64,000 nucleotides of DNA from positions 62,001-126,000 of the forward strand of contig CAXXUP010000006.1 in NCBI GenBank assembly GCA_963662765.2, written 5' to 3'. A program made the position numbers and the translations under genes. Shown here piece after piece: positions 7,479 through 15,310 of this stretch. The notes under the pieces are model-generated. The model was not told the DNA's origin and searched no databases. It saw nothing but the letters and a program-made list of their open reading frames with translations. Each line of letters opens with the position of its first letter. Position 1 is the stretch's first letter. Source of the stretch: DATMXT01 sp963662765. GTDB lineage: Bacteria; Bacillota; Clostridia; Oscillospirales; Feifaniaceae.

Positions 7479-8879
7479 ATGGCTGAAAAAATTCGCAACT
7501 ATGAGGAACTGCTGTCGGCAGGCAGTATATCGTCGCGGCGCATCGTGCTGGACGTCACTGAGCGGGTGCTGCAAAAGCTTGACAGCTGCCGCCGCGTCCA
7601 CAGCCTTATGCGGCTGGAGGGCGACATCCTTCATGTCGGTACTTGCAGCTGGGATTTGACTAAAAAGAAAAACATCTACATGTTCGGCGCAGGTAAGGCT
7701 TGCAACCACATGGCCAGGGCGGCGAGTGAGATTTTAGGTGATCGGCTGACAAAGGGTGTCATCATCGTCAAAATTCCGGAGACCGAAGACCGGTATGTCA
7801 ACACGGAGGTCTTTGTCGGCGGCCATCCGCTGCCAAACGAGGAGGGCATGAAGGGCTGCTTGCGCATGCTGGAGCTGGTCGACGCCTCGGGGCCGGATGA
7901 CCTGTTTATCATTATGCTGTCGGGCGGCAGCACCGCACTGATGGGCTGCCCGGTCGAGGGCATTACGCTTGAGGAAGAGCAGAGGTCCCGTGACGTCATG
8001 CTCAAAAGCGGAATGCGGGTCATGGACATCAACACGGTGGCCGGACACTGCGCCCGCATTAACCGCGGGCGGCTGGGTCAGCGCATTGAGGCAAAGGGCG
8101 GCGAGATCATCAGCCTCAACATCTGGGACGCCGTCGGCTGGCCCGATATCGACGACTACAATGAGCCGGTAGAAATGCGGGGCACCCCGGTCGGCCCTGA
8201 CAAGTCGACCTTTGCGGACATCTGGGAGATCATAAAAGAAAACGGGCTGGCAGGCCGCCTGCCCGAAAACATATACAACTACTTAATGAACGGCATGCCG
8301 GAGCAGGAGACCCCAAAGTCCATCGGGAACGCCACTTACTACATGCTCAACGTCTTGCAGGACTCCTGCAAGTATGCCGAGGAGGCCGCTCGGGAGATGG
8401 GCGTCCCTTACGTGACGCTGACAACCAGCATCGAGGGCGAGAGCAAGGATGCCGGCATGCTGATGGCCACCATCGCCCATGAGATGCAAAAGACCGGGAG
8501 ACCCTTTGCGCCACCCATGCTTATCTTCTCGGCCGGCGAGACGACAACCACCATTCCGGACGATTTTCAGGCCGTTGGACACGGCGGCCCCTCGCAGGAG
8601 CTGACGGCGGGATTTGCCGTTGTTGCCCGCGACGTGCCGGGCGCTTGTATGCTCTCCATCGACAGCGAGGGTTCGGACGGCACAACGGTCATGGCCGGCG
8701 GTCTGACCGATTCAACCACTTGGGGCCGTGCCGCGGCAGCCGGCATCAATCTCAAGGAGGCATTACGCCTGCATGCCACTTATGAGGCGTTGGCACCGCT
8801 GCACGACTGCGTCTTCACCGGCAACACCGGCACAAACCTCTGCGATTTCAACGTGCTCTATGTCCCTGCGAAGGGCTGA
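7479..8879 (+). CDS. Type-2 glycerate kinase (GckA/TtuD, DUF4147-MOFRL)
   Basis: 466 residues. It phosphorylates glycerate, in this family normally to 2-phosphoglycerate. The nucleotide-like MFGAGKACNHMA (about residue 68), MLSGGSTALM (about 147) and the C-terminal MOFRL block (SAGETTTTI, GHGGPSQE, SIDSEGSDGTT) are present. RBS aaaggag, start ATG 7479, only 15 bp after the GntR gene, so co-transcription is likely. Its product would be the substrate of a true enolase; the next gene is an enolase relative, which suggests a linked pathway. Confidence 0.85.
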   Translation: MAEKIRNYEELLSAGSISSRRIVLDVTERVLQKLDSCRRVHSLMRLEGDILHVGTCSWDLTKKKNIYMFGAGKACNHMARAASEILGDRLTKGVIIVKIPETEDRYVNTEVFVGGHPLPNEEGMKGCLRMLELVDASGPDDLFIIMLSGGSTALMGCPVEGITLEEEQRSRDVMLKSGMRVMDINTVAGHCARINRGRLGQRIEAKGGEIISLNIWDAVGWPDIDDYNEPVEMRGTPVGPDKSTFADIWEIIKENGLAGRLPENIYNYLMNGMPEQETPKSIGNATYYMLNVLQDSCKYAEEAAREMGVPYVTLTTSIEGESKDAGMLMATIAHEMQKTGRPFAPPMLIFSAGETTTTIPDDFQAVGHGGPSQELTAGFAVVARDVPGACMLSIDSEGSDGTTVMAGGLTDSTTWGRAAAAGINLKEALRLHATYEALAPLHDCVFTGNTGTNLCDFNVLYVPAKG

Positions 8880-8913
8880 CTTTTTTGACGTTTTGAGAAA
8901 GAGGGTAACTACT

Positions 8914-10188
8914 TTGAACACAAAAATCAAATCTGTACACGGACGCGCCAACATCGACTGCAAGGGCAAACCGGTTTTAGAGGTCGACATCGTCACCGAA
9001 GACGGCATCCTCGGCCGCGCCTCCTCTCCGTCCGGCATTTCGGCCGGCATGCACGAGGCCTTTGTGCTGCGCGACGGTGATGCGAACTGGTATAACGGCG
9101 CCGGCGTTTTTAAGGCCGTCGAGATGGTCAATACAGTCATCGGCCCCGCCGTCATCGGCATGGACGTGATGGATCAAAAAGCGCTCGACAGTCGGCTTAT
9201 TGAGCTCGACGGCACTCCGAATAAGAGCCGCCTTGGCGGCAACTGCACCTACAGCGTGTCGCTTGCCGTGCTGCGCGCCGCGGCCGCCATTAAAGGTCTG
9301 CCGCTTTACAAGTATCTTGCCACAGGCCCCATCAAAACGCTGCCGCTGCCAACATCCAACTGCTTTTCCGGGGGCAGCTATCAGAAGAACTCCATGCCCT
9401 TCCAGGAGGTCACGATCGTGCCCTACAAAGGGAAATCCATGCAGGAGTGCGTCCACATTTTAGCGCAGGTCTACGGCAAAATGCCGGCCGCTATTTTGGA
9501 GTTTTCGGGCCAGCCGGCCATTCCCGGCTCCCACTCGTCCTACCGCTGCCCCTCCTCATCACCTGACGACGCCTTTGCCATGACGGCTTTGGCCGCCAAG
9601 ATGGCAGGCATGACGGACAAGGTGGCCTTTGCTGCAGACTGCGCTTTCAGCGAGATCTATAACGCAGACCGGGGAACCTACGACCTCATCGGAAAAGAAG
9701 TCGACCTCGATGAACTGCTCGGATACCTCAAGGGACTGACCGAGAAGTACAACTTCATCTATATGGAGGACGTCGTCGACGAAAACGATTGGGAGGGCTG
9801 GAGCAAGGCCGCCAAAGTCTTAAACCGCACCATCCTGGTCGGCGACGATTTGACCGTCACCAACATTGAAAAGTTGAAGCTCGCTGTCAAATATAACGCC
9901 TGCGGTGCATACATCCTCAAACCCAATCAGATCGGCACCGTCACGGAGACCTTAGAGGCCGAAGCCTATGCCCATGCGCACGGCATTTTGTCCGTCCCCT
10001 CCATTCGGGCCGGCGGCGTCGTCGACGATCCGGTCATCGAGATGGCCATCGCCTTCGGCAGTGCCGCCGTCAAGCAGGGCCCACCCCGCAACGGCCACTG
10101 CATTGAGCCGCTCAACACCCTGCTGCGCGCCGAGGATGAAAACCCCGGCGTCGTCCCCTTCGACTTTACGCCTCATATCCGCTTTTAG
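8914..10188 (+). CDS. Enolase-family protein with altered active site
   Basis: 424 residues from TTG 8914 (RBS gaggg, 8-nt spacing); the upstream open extension overlaps the kinase gene and is not enolase-like. Conserved enolase blocks are RDGD, IELDGTPNKS, VDENDWEGW, LVGDDLTVTN and KPNQIGTVTET. Metal ligands Asp242, Glu285 and Asp311, the catalytic base Lys336, Glu165 and Lys387 are retained. The GDEGGFAP loop carrying the general acid is replaced by an unrelated Ser/Pro-rich stretch (about 204-217), and the two active-site histidines are replaced by Tyr156 and Ile364. It is therefore either a specialised 2-phosphoglycerate dehydratase or an enzyme acting on another phosphorylated hydroxyacid. 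It is probably not the housekeeping enolase. Confidence 0.8.
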   Translation: MNTKIKSVHGRANIDCKGKPVLEVDIVTEDGILGRASSPSGISAGMHEAFVLRDGDANWYNGAGVFKAVEMVNTVIGPAVIGMDVMDQKALDSRLIELDGTPNKSRLGGNCTYSVSLAVLRAAAAIKGLPLYKYLATGPIKTLPLPTSNCFSGGSYQKNSMPFQEVTIVPYKGKSMQECVHILAQVYGKMPAAILEFSGQPAIPGSHSSYRCPSSSPDDAFAMTALAAKMAGMTDKVAFAADCAFSEIYNADRGTYDLIGKEVDLDELLGYLKGLTEKYNFIYMEDVVDENDWEGWSKAAKVLNRTILVGDDLTVTNIEKLKLAVKYNACGAYILKPNQIGTVTETLEAEAYAHAHGILSVPSIRAGGVVDDPVIEMAIAFGSAAVKQGPPRNGHCIEPLNTLLRAEDENPGVVPFDFTPHIRF

Positions 10189-10456
10189 CCTGACCAATAT
10201 AATCCGAACCCGTTTTGCAGAGCATGGGCCGTCCCGGAGCGGCGTTAGCGACCCTTGAAGGGCGTCAGCCCATCTGCGGGCGCTGCCTTGCTCCGAATTG
10301 GCCCGTGCCCTGCAAAATCTACGACCCTTGCGGGAGCAGATTTTTGGGTCAGGCGAAACTCCATGATGCCGGCGGGCTGGCGCCCGCCAAAGAAAGAAAT
10401 GAAGCCTGGCGCGAAAAGCGGCCCCGCAGGGCGGGTTCTGATTATATTCGTCAGGC
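10188..10456. repeat. MITE-like element with 25-bp terminal inverted repeats
   Basis: The left end 10188-10212 and right end 10432-10456 are inverted copies of a 25-bp sequence with two mismatches. Inside, 10213-10230 and 10300-10317 form a second inverted pair (18 bp, two mismatches) that starts directly after the left terminal repeat, and a GC-rich hairpin lies near 10370-10388. No transposase is encoded. The element begins on the last base of the enolase-like stop codon and ends just before the larA Shine-Dalgarno. It would be transcribed in the operon and could fold into a large structure. A non-autonomous transposable element or a structured cis-RNA are the two readings. Confidence 0.7.
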
Positions 10457-10472
10457 TAAGGAGGGTATAGAC

Positions 10473-11774
10473 ATGACCTATTCGGCAATACCGATCGGCG
10501 ACAAGATCCGCTACACCGACGAGGTGGAGCAGGTCAGCTTTGAAATTCCAAAGGAGGACTTCGCCGGTCTCATTTTCGGCAAGCCCATGGCCTCGCTTCC
10601 TGACCCGTATGCCGCCACCCGTGCCGCCATAAATGCCCCTATGGGAAGCCTCCGACTGATTGACATTGCCAAGGGGCGGCGTGCTAAGACCGCCAGCGTC
10701 ATCGTGTCGGACGGTACCCGCGGCGTACCCACTCACCTTGCGAGCGACTATATCTGTGATGAGCTCGTCGAAGCCGGAATCGCCCCGGAGGACATCCTCT
10801 TCATCGTGGCAGTCGGCCTGCACAGGCCGGCCACCGAGGCCGAGTACCGCGCCTTAGTCAGCGACAAATATTATGGCAAAGTGAAAATGATCAGTTCAAC
10901 CCCCTACGATGAGGCCTCTTCAGTCTGCATAGGGAATTCCTCCCGCGGTACCCCCGTCGAGGTCAACCGGCAGGCACTGGAGTGTGACCTGCACATTGCC
11001 GTCGGCCGCACTCAGCTGCACGCCATGGCCGGCTGGTCCGGCGGGCGCAAGTCGGTACTGCCCGGCATTTGCTCCTACAAGACCATTTTCGCCAACCACA
11101 CGGCCCAGATGATCCTCGACCCCATGACGATTCGCGGCAAGCTTGAAGGAAACCCCATGGCCATCGAGATGCAGGAGGCAGCCGACCTTTACAGAGTGGA
11201 CTACGGCGTCACATTCGTCGTCAACGACCTGAATGAGACGTCCGCCGTCTTCGCCGGCGACCTCAAGACTTCTCACCTCGCCTCCATCGACTACATCACG
11301 GGCTATCTCGAGGTCAAACTGGATGAAAAGCCCGACATCTTCGTCATCACGCCGGGCGCCCCCTTCAACCAGAACTTTTATCAGGCGTCTAGGCCCATGC
11401 GCCACCTGAACAGCGTCATCGACCCCCACACGGTTGTCGCCTTCTACGCCGGCTGCCCCGAGGGCGTCCAGTCCGAGGACATGCAGCGGCCTTTCCAAAA
11501 TGCCCATACCGTCGAGGAGGCCGAAAAGTGGATGTTTGACAATTGGGATGTCCAGATGGACGACACGCTGCTCTTTTTGAAGAGCCTGCGCACCGGCGCC
11601 AAGTTCCTATGCTATTCTCCTGGTGTAGAGCGCGAGGTCTTCGAGCGTATGCTCTGCCTCGGCGCCGACAGCTACGAAGACTTTATGAAAAGGGCCTACG
11701 AGCTGTCCGGCAAGGAGCACCCGCGGGTCATGTTCTACCCCATGTGCCAAAACTATTTTACGAGCTTAAAATAA
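10473..11774 (+). CDS. LarA-type nickel-pincer racemase/epimerase (lactate racemase family)
   Basis: 433 residues from ATG 10473 (RBS aaggagg). LarA catalytic residues known from the lactate racemase are all present and correctly spaced: Asp80 and Arg83 in SDGTR, His117 in GLHR, His183, Lys193 in GGRKS, and His209. The His-His-Lys-His spacing of 66, 10 and 16 residues equals that of the characterised enzyme. The family racemises 2-hydroxyacids using a Ni-pincer nucleotide; the cofactor genes larB/C/E are not in this window. The substrate could be lactate, glycerate or another hydroxyacid. The gene lies between the enolase-like gene and the etf-oxidase operon. Confidence 0.85.
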   Translation: MTYSAIPIGDKIRYTDEVEQVSFEIPKEDFAGLIFGKPMASLPDPYAATRAAINAPMGSLRLIDIAKGRRAKTASVIVSDGTRGVPTHLASDYICDELVEAGIAPEDILFIVAVGLHRPATEAEYRALVSDKYYGKVKMISSTPYDEASSVCIGNSSRGTPVEVNRQALECDLHIAVGRTQLHAMAGWSGGRKSVLPGICSYKTIFANHTAQMILDPMTIRGKLEGNPMAIEMQEAADLYRVDYGVTFVVNDLNETSAVFAGDLKTSHLASIDYITGYLEVKLDEKPDIFVITPGAPFNQNFYQASRPMRHLNSVIDPHTVVAFYAGCPEGVQSEDMQRPFQNAHTVEEAEKWMFDNWDVQMDDTLLFLKSLRTGAKFLCYSPGVEREVFERMLCLGADSYEDFMKRAYELSGKEHPRVMFYPMCQNYFTSLK

Positions 11775-11785
11775 GCGCAGGATAC

Positions 11786-11816
11786 AATGAGGAGGGCGGT
11801 GCCCTCCTCATTTTTT
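11786..11816 (+). terminator. Terminator after the larA-like gene
   Basis: AATGAGGAGGGC-ggt-GCCCTCCTCATT followed by T's. Confidence 0.9.
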
Positions 11817-11848
11817 GGGGCAAGGATTCCTTTTCTTTCAAGTCGACA

Positions 11849-11859
11849 TGTGCTATACT
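11849..11859 (+). promoter_or_regulatory. Extended -10 promoter of the etfB operon
   Basis: TGTGCTATACT, with only a weak -35 (TTTTCT, 11831-11836, 17-bp spacer). The same 11-mer is found at the carD and GntR promoters. A weak -35 suggests dependence on an activator or on the TG extension. Confidence 0.6.
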
Positions 11860-11888
11860 GGGAAATATTAATTTAAACGAGGTGCACC

Positions 11889-12677
11889 GTGGATATCATT
11901 CTTTGCGTAAAGCAGGTGCCGGGCGCGACGACGGTCGAGATGGACCCAAAGACCGGCACCTTAAAGCGGGACGGAGCTGCCGCCAAACTAAACCCCTACG
12001 ACCTGTTTGCAATTGAGGCGGCACTGCGCCTGAAAGAGCGGACAGGCGGTAAAGTGACGGCCCTCACGATGGGTCCGGGGCAGGCCAAAAAAGCGCTGCT
12101 CGAGACCGTCTGGATGGGGGCTGACGACGCGGTCCTCGTCAGCGATAGGCGTTTTGCCGGCGCCGATGTTTTGGCGACCGCCCGCACACTGGCGGGCGCT
12201 GTAAAGCGTATCGGACATACCGACGTCATCATCTGCGGCAAGCAGACGACCGACGGCGATACGGCCCAGGTCGGTGCGGAGCTCGCCCAGCTATTAGGCA
12301 TTCCGCATGTCAGCGGCGTGCGGGAAATTCTTGAAAGCACGGAGGATAGCCTTGTGGTGACGGCTGTTTCGGACGTCTACACCGCCACCCTTCGCATAAA
12401 GCTGCCCTGTCTTTTGTGCATGGACGGGGACATCAACACCCCCCGTCTGCCGTCCTATTTACGAAAACTCGCAACTCCGTCTGATGCCGTGCGCACCTTG
12501 ACGCTTGCAGACCTGCCCGAGACCGACCCCATGCGCTACGGGCTCGACGGCTCGCCGACGAAAGTCGAGCGCATTTTCCCGCCGGAGCCTGCGGGTGAGC
12601 GCAGGATGCACGAGGGCTGCACGGAAGAGCTTGCCGAAATCACAGCGGGCCTCTTGCGCAGCTGCAAGGTCATATAG
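11889..12677 (+). CDS. etfB: Electron transfer flavoprotein beta subunit
   Basis: 262 residues starting at GTG 11889 (gaggtg just upstream). N-terminal DIILCVKQVPG and GKQTTDGDTAQVG are typical of EtfB/FixA. It binds FAD/AMP and pairs with EtfA to pass electrons from flavin dehydrogenases. It is followed by etfA (13-bp gap) and a GlcD-type oxidase, the same order as the lctBCD genes of the electron-confurcating lactate dehydrogenase of acetogens. It has its own promoter and is separated from larA by a terminator. Confidence 0.9.
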   Translation: MDIILCVKQVPGATTVEMDPKTGTLKRDGAAAKLNPYDLFAIEAALRLKERTGGKVTALTMGPGQAKKALLETVWMGADDAVLVSDRRFAGADVLATARTLAGAVKRIGHTDVIICGKQTTDGDTAQVGAELAQLLGIPHVSGVREILESTEDSLVVTAVSDVYTATLRIKLPCLLCMDGDINTPRLPSYLRKLATPSDAVRTLTLADLPETDPMRYGLDGSPTKVERIFPPEPAGERRMHEGCTEELAEITAGLLRSCKVI

Positions 12678-12690
12678 GGGGAGTGCGGGA

Positions 12691-13878
12691 ATGTCAAAAT
12701 TAAAAATCAATCAGGAAGCCGTCACGGCGCAAGCGGCGGAAAAGCTTGTGGCGGCCTGCCCCTTTTTGGCCATCGCTTATGAAGATGGTAAACTTGAAGT
12801 AACGGACGGATGCCGCCTTTGCGGTATCTGCGTCAAACTGGCTCCTGAAATCATGGCCATTGAGGCGGCAAAAAAGTCACTCGATAAGAACACCTGGCGG
12901 GGCGTTGCCGTCTTTGCCGAAATGGTGGGGGATGCGCTCCACTGCGTCGTGCCGGAGCTTGTCGGAAAGGCAAGACAGCTTGCTCAAGTCACCGGCCAGC
13001 CGGTCTTGGCCTTGCTCGCAGGGGAGAAGACGGATGCGGCGGCAAGGCAGCTCATCGCCCTTGGCGTCGATACGGTTTGCGTCTACGAGAGCCCGGCGCT
13101 TGGCTTTTACAGCAGCGACCCCTTCACTGCGGCCTTTGCCGACTTCATTGAAAAAAAGAGGCCTTCGGCTGTTTTGGTCGGTGCGACGGGCGTCGGCAGA
13201 GCGCTTGCCCCCAGAGTCGCGGCGAAATTCGAGACCGGAATCACGGCCGACTGCACAAAGCTCGAAATGAAGGAGAACACCGACCTTGTGCAAATAAGGC
13301 CGGCCTTTGGCGGCAACATCATGGCCCAGATCGTAACTGAAGGCAGCCGCCCGCAGCTTTGCACCGTCCGCTATAAAGTCTTCGACCCGGCCCAGCCTGT
13401 CGCGCATCCGACAGGGACGATTGAACAGATGATGCTGAATCCTGAGAAGCTTATAAGTCGGGTCAAACTGCTCGCAATGACGCCGACGCCGCCCGAGAGT
13501 GACATTGCCGACGCAAAGCGCATTGTGGCGGTCGGCCGCGGCCTTAAAAGCGCCGCCGACCTCGAGCTTGCAAGTAGGCTTGCAGATGCCATAGACGCCC
13601 GGCTTGCCTGCACAAGGCCCATGGTGGAGGCGGGGCTTTTCAGCCAAAAAAAGCAGATCGGCCTATCGGGGCGCACGGTCAAACCGCAGCTCATCATCAC
13701 CTTGGGCATTTCGGGCTCGGTCCAGTTTGCGGCCGGTATGAAGGGCTCAACCCGCATCATCGCTGTAAACTCGGATAAAAACGCCCCGATTTTCGACATC
13801 GCGCATGACGGCATCGTCGGGGACCTCTACGAGATCGTTCCAAGGCTCATCGCCATATGCGGGGAGGGAAGATCATGA
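12691..13878 (+). CDS. etfA: Electron transfer flavoprotein alpha subunit with N-terminal 4Fe-4S domain
   Basis: 395 residues from ATG 12691 (gggggag upstream). An N-terminal ferredoxin-like extension of about 70 residues has Cys23 plus Cys41-x2-Cys44-x2-Cys47, enough for one [4Fe-4S] cluster. The EtfA body and C-terminal FAD domain follow (GLSGRTVKPQLIITLGISG). Such an iron-sulfur extension occurs in EtfA subunits of lactate dehydrogenase-Etf complexes that couple NAD+ reduction to ferredoxin oxidation; that coupling is inferred here. Its stop overlaps the next start as ATGA. Confidence 0.88.
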   Translation: MSKLKINQEAVTAQAAEKLVAACPFLAIAYEDGKLEVTDGCRLCGICVKLAPEIMAIEAAKKSLDKNTWRGVAVFAEMVGDALHCVVPELVGKARQLAQVTGQPVLALLAGEKTDAAARQLIALGVDTVCVYESPALGFYSSDPFTAAFADFIEKKRPSAVLVGATGVGRALAPRVAAKFETGITADCTKLEMKENTDLVQIRPAFGGNIMAQIVTEGSRPQLCTVRYKVFDPAQPVAHPTGTIEQMMLNPEKLISRVKLLAMTPTPPESDIADAKRIVAVGRGLKSAADLELASRLADAIDARLACTRPMVEAGLFSQKKQIGLSGRTVKPQLIITLGISGSVQFAAGMKGSTRIIAVNSDKNAPIFDIAHDGIVGDLYEIVPRLIAICGEGRS

Positions 13879-15269
13879 ACTACAACAAAGTGACCCCAAA
13901 GGACATCCTGGCGCTCACAGGCATTGTGGGTGAAGAGCGCTGCACCTCTGGCGACGCCATCAGCGCCGACTACGGACACGATGAGATGGGCGGCTCCTCC
14001 GGAATGCCGGAGGTGCTGGTCAAAGTCAAAACCAAAGAGGAGATCGCGCAGGTTTTGGCCTACGCGAACGGTCGGCTAATTCCGGTCGTGACAAGGGGCG
14101 CCGGCACCGGCCTTATGGGCGGCTCTGTCGCCGTCGTGGGCGGTATCATGCTTGAGACGACCCTGATGAATAAAATCCTCGAACTCGACCCCGATAACCT
14201 GACGGTGACGGTGGAGCCCGGCGTTCTGCTCATGGAGCTCTCCGCCTTCTGCGAAGCGAATGGCTATTTCTACCCGCCCGACCCCGGCGAGAAGGCCGCC
14301 ACCCTGGGCGGCAACATCAGCACGAACGCCGGCGGCATGCGGGCCGTCAAATACGGCGTCACGAGGGAATATGTGCGCGGGCTCACCATCGTCACGGTCG
14401 ACGGACAAACGTTAAAGCTAGGCGGCAAAGTGGTCAAAAACAGCTCGGGCTACGGGCTTAAGGACCTCATCGTCGGTTCGGAGGGGACACTGGCTGTCGT
14501 CGCCGAAGCCACCCTAAAAATCCTGCCGCTGCCAACCGTCACGGTCAGCCTGCTTGTCCCGTTTAATTCGCTTGATGAGGCGGTGGCGACGGTGCCGGAC
14601 ATTGTCAAGGGCAAAGTGCTGCCGACTGCCATCGAATACATCTCACAGAGCATCATCCTCTTTGCCGAAGAATACTTAGGCAAGAAGTTCCCTGACGACA
14701 AGCATCCCGGCTACCTACTGCTGACTTTCGACGGGTACGATGAGGCGCAGGTCGAACGGGAATATTCTGCGGTCGCTGACCTATGCTTAGAGCACGGCGC
14801 CATCGACGTCTATATCGTCGACACCGAAGAGCGCCGCGCCTCGGTCTGGAGTGCCCGCAGCGCTTTTCTAAACGCTATCAAGGGCACGACCCCCGAGGTT
14901 GAGGAGGCCGACATCGTCGTGCCCCGCAGCATGGTCGGCCCCTTCATCCGCTTTTCGGAGCAGGTGGCCAAAGAGGAGGGCATCAGGGTCTCAAGCTTTG
15001 GACATGCAGGCGACGGCAACATCCACATCAACCTCTGCCGGGACGACCTTTCGGAGCACGAGTGGCACCGGCGGCTGAAAGCCGCTTTCGACCGCATGTA
15101 TGAAAAAGCCGCCGAGATCGGCGGGCAGGTATCGGGGGAACACGGCATCGGCTACTCCAAAAGGGATTACTTTAGACTGCAGCACGGGGACTACTACGTC
15201 GAGCTCATGGCCCGCATCAAGACGGCCTTCGACCCGAACGGCATTTTGAACCCGCAAAAAGTGATCTGA
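13875..15269 (+). CDS. FAD-linked 2-hydroxyacid oxidase/dehydrogenase (GlcD/LctD type)
   Basis: 464 residues from ATG 13875 (RBS ggggaggga), translationally coupled to etfA. The PCMH-type FAD-binding domain is shown by PVVTRGAGTGLMGG (about residue 70), then PPDPGEKAATLGGNISTNAG and KNSSGYGLKDL. The C-terminal domain has FGHAGDGNIHIN and GQVSGEHGIGYSK with metal/substrate histidines. It oxidises a 2-hydroxyacid (D-lactate or glycolate type) and donates electrons to EtfAB. The neighbouring LarA homolog fits lactate, whereas the glycerate kinase hints at a wider hydroxyacid range. Confidence 0.88.
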   Translation: MNYNKVTPKDILALTGIVGEERCTSGDAISADYGHDEMGGSSGMPEVLVKVKTKEEIAQVLAYANGRLIPVVTRGAGTGLMGGSVAVVGGIMLETTLMNKILELDPDNLTVTVEPGVLLMELSAFCEANGYFYPPDPGEKAATLGGNISTNAGGMRAVKYGVTREYVRGLTIVTVDGQTLKLGGKVVKNSSGYGLKDLIVGSEGTLAVVAEATLKILPLPTVTVSLLVPFNSLDEAVATVPDIVKGKVLPTAIEYISQSIILFAEEYLGKKFPDDKHPGYLLLTFDGYDEAQVEREYSAVADLCLEHGAIDVYIVDTEERRASVWSARSAFLNAIKGTTPEVEEADIVVPRSMVGPFIRFSEQVAKEEGIRVSSFGHAGDGNIHINLCRDDLSEHEWHRRLKAAFDRMYEKAAEIGGQVSGEHGIGYSKRDYFRLQHGDYYVELMARIKTAFDPNGILNPQKVI

Positions 15270-15281
15270 TACTCAAAATGT

Positions 15282-15310
15282 AAAAGAGACCCCATGGGGT
15301 CTCTTTTTTT
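15282..15310. terminator. Bidirectional terminator between convergent genes
   Basis: AAAAGAGACC-ccat-GGTCTCTTTT-type palindrome with A's on one side and seven T's on the other, between the oxidase gene (+) and the GntR gene (-). Confidence 0.88.

Noticed and set aside
10215..10472. 86-residue N-terminal extension of the LarA-like protein
   Set aside because: It is a translation through the inverted-repeat element; the real start has aaggagg at 10473.
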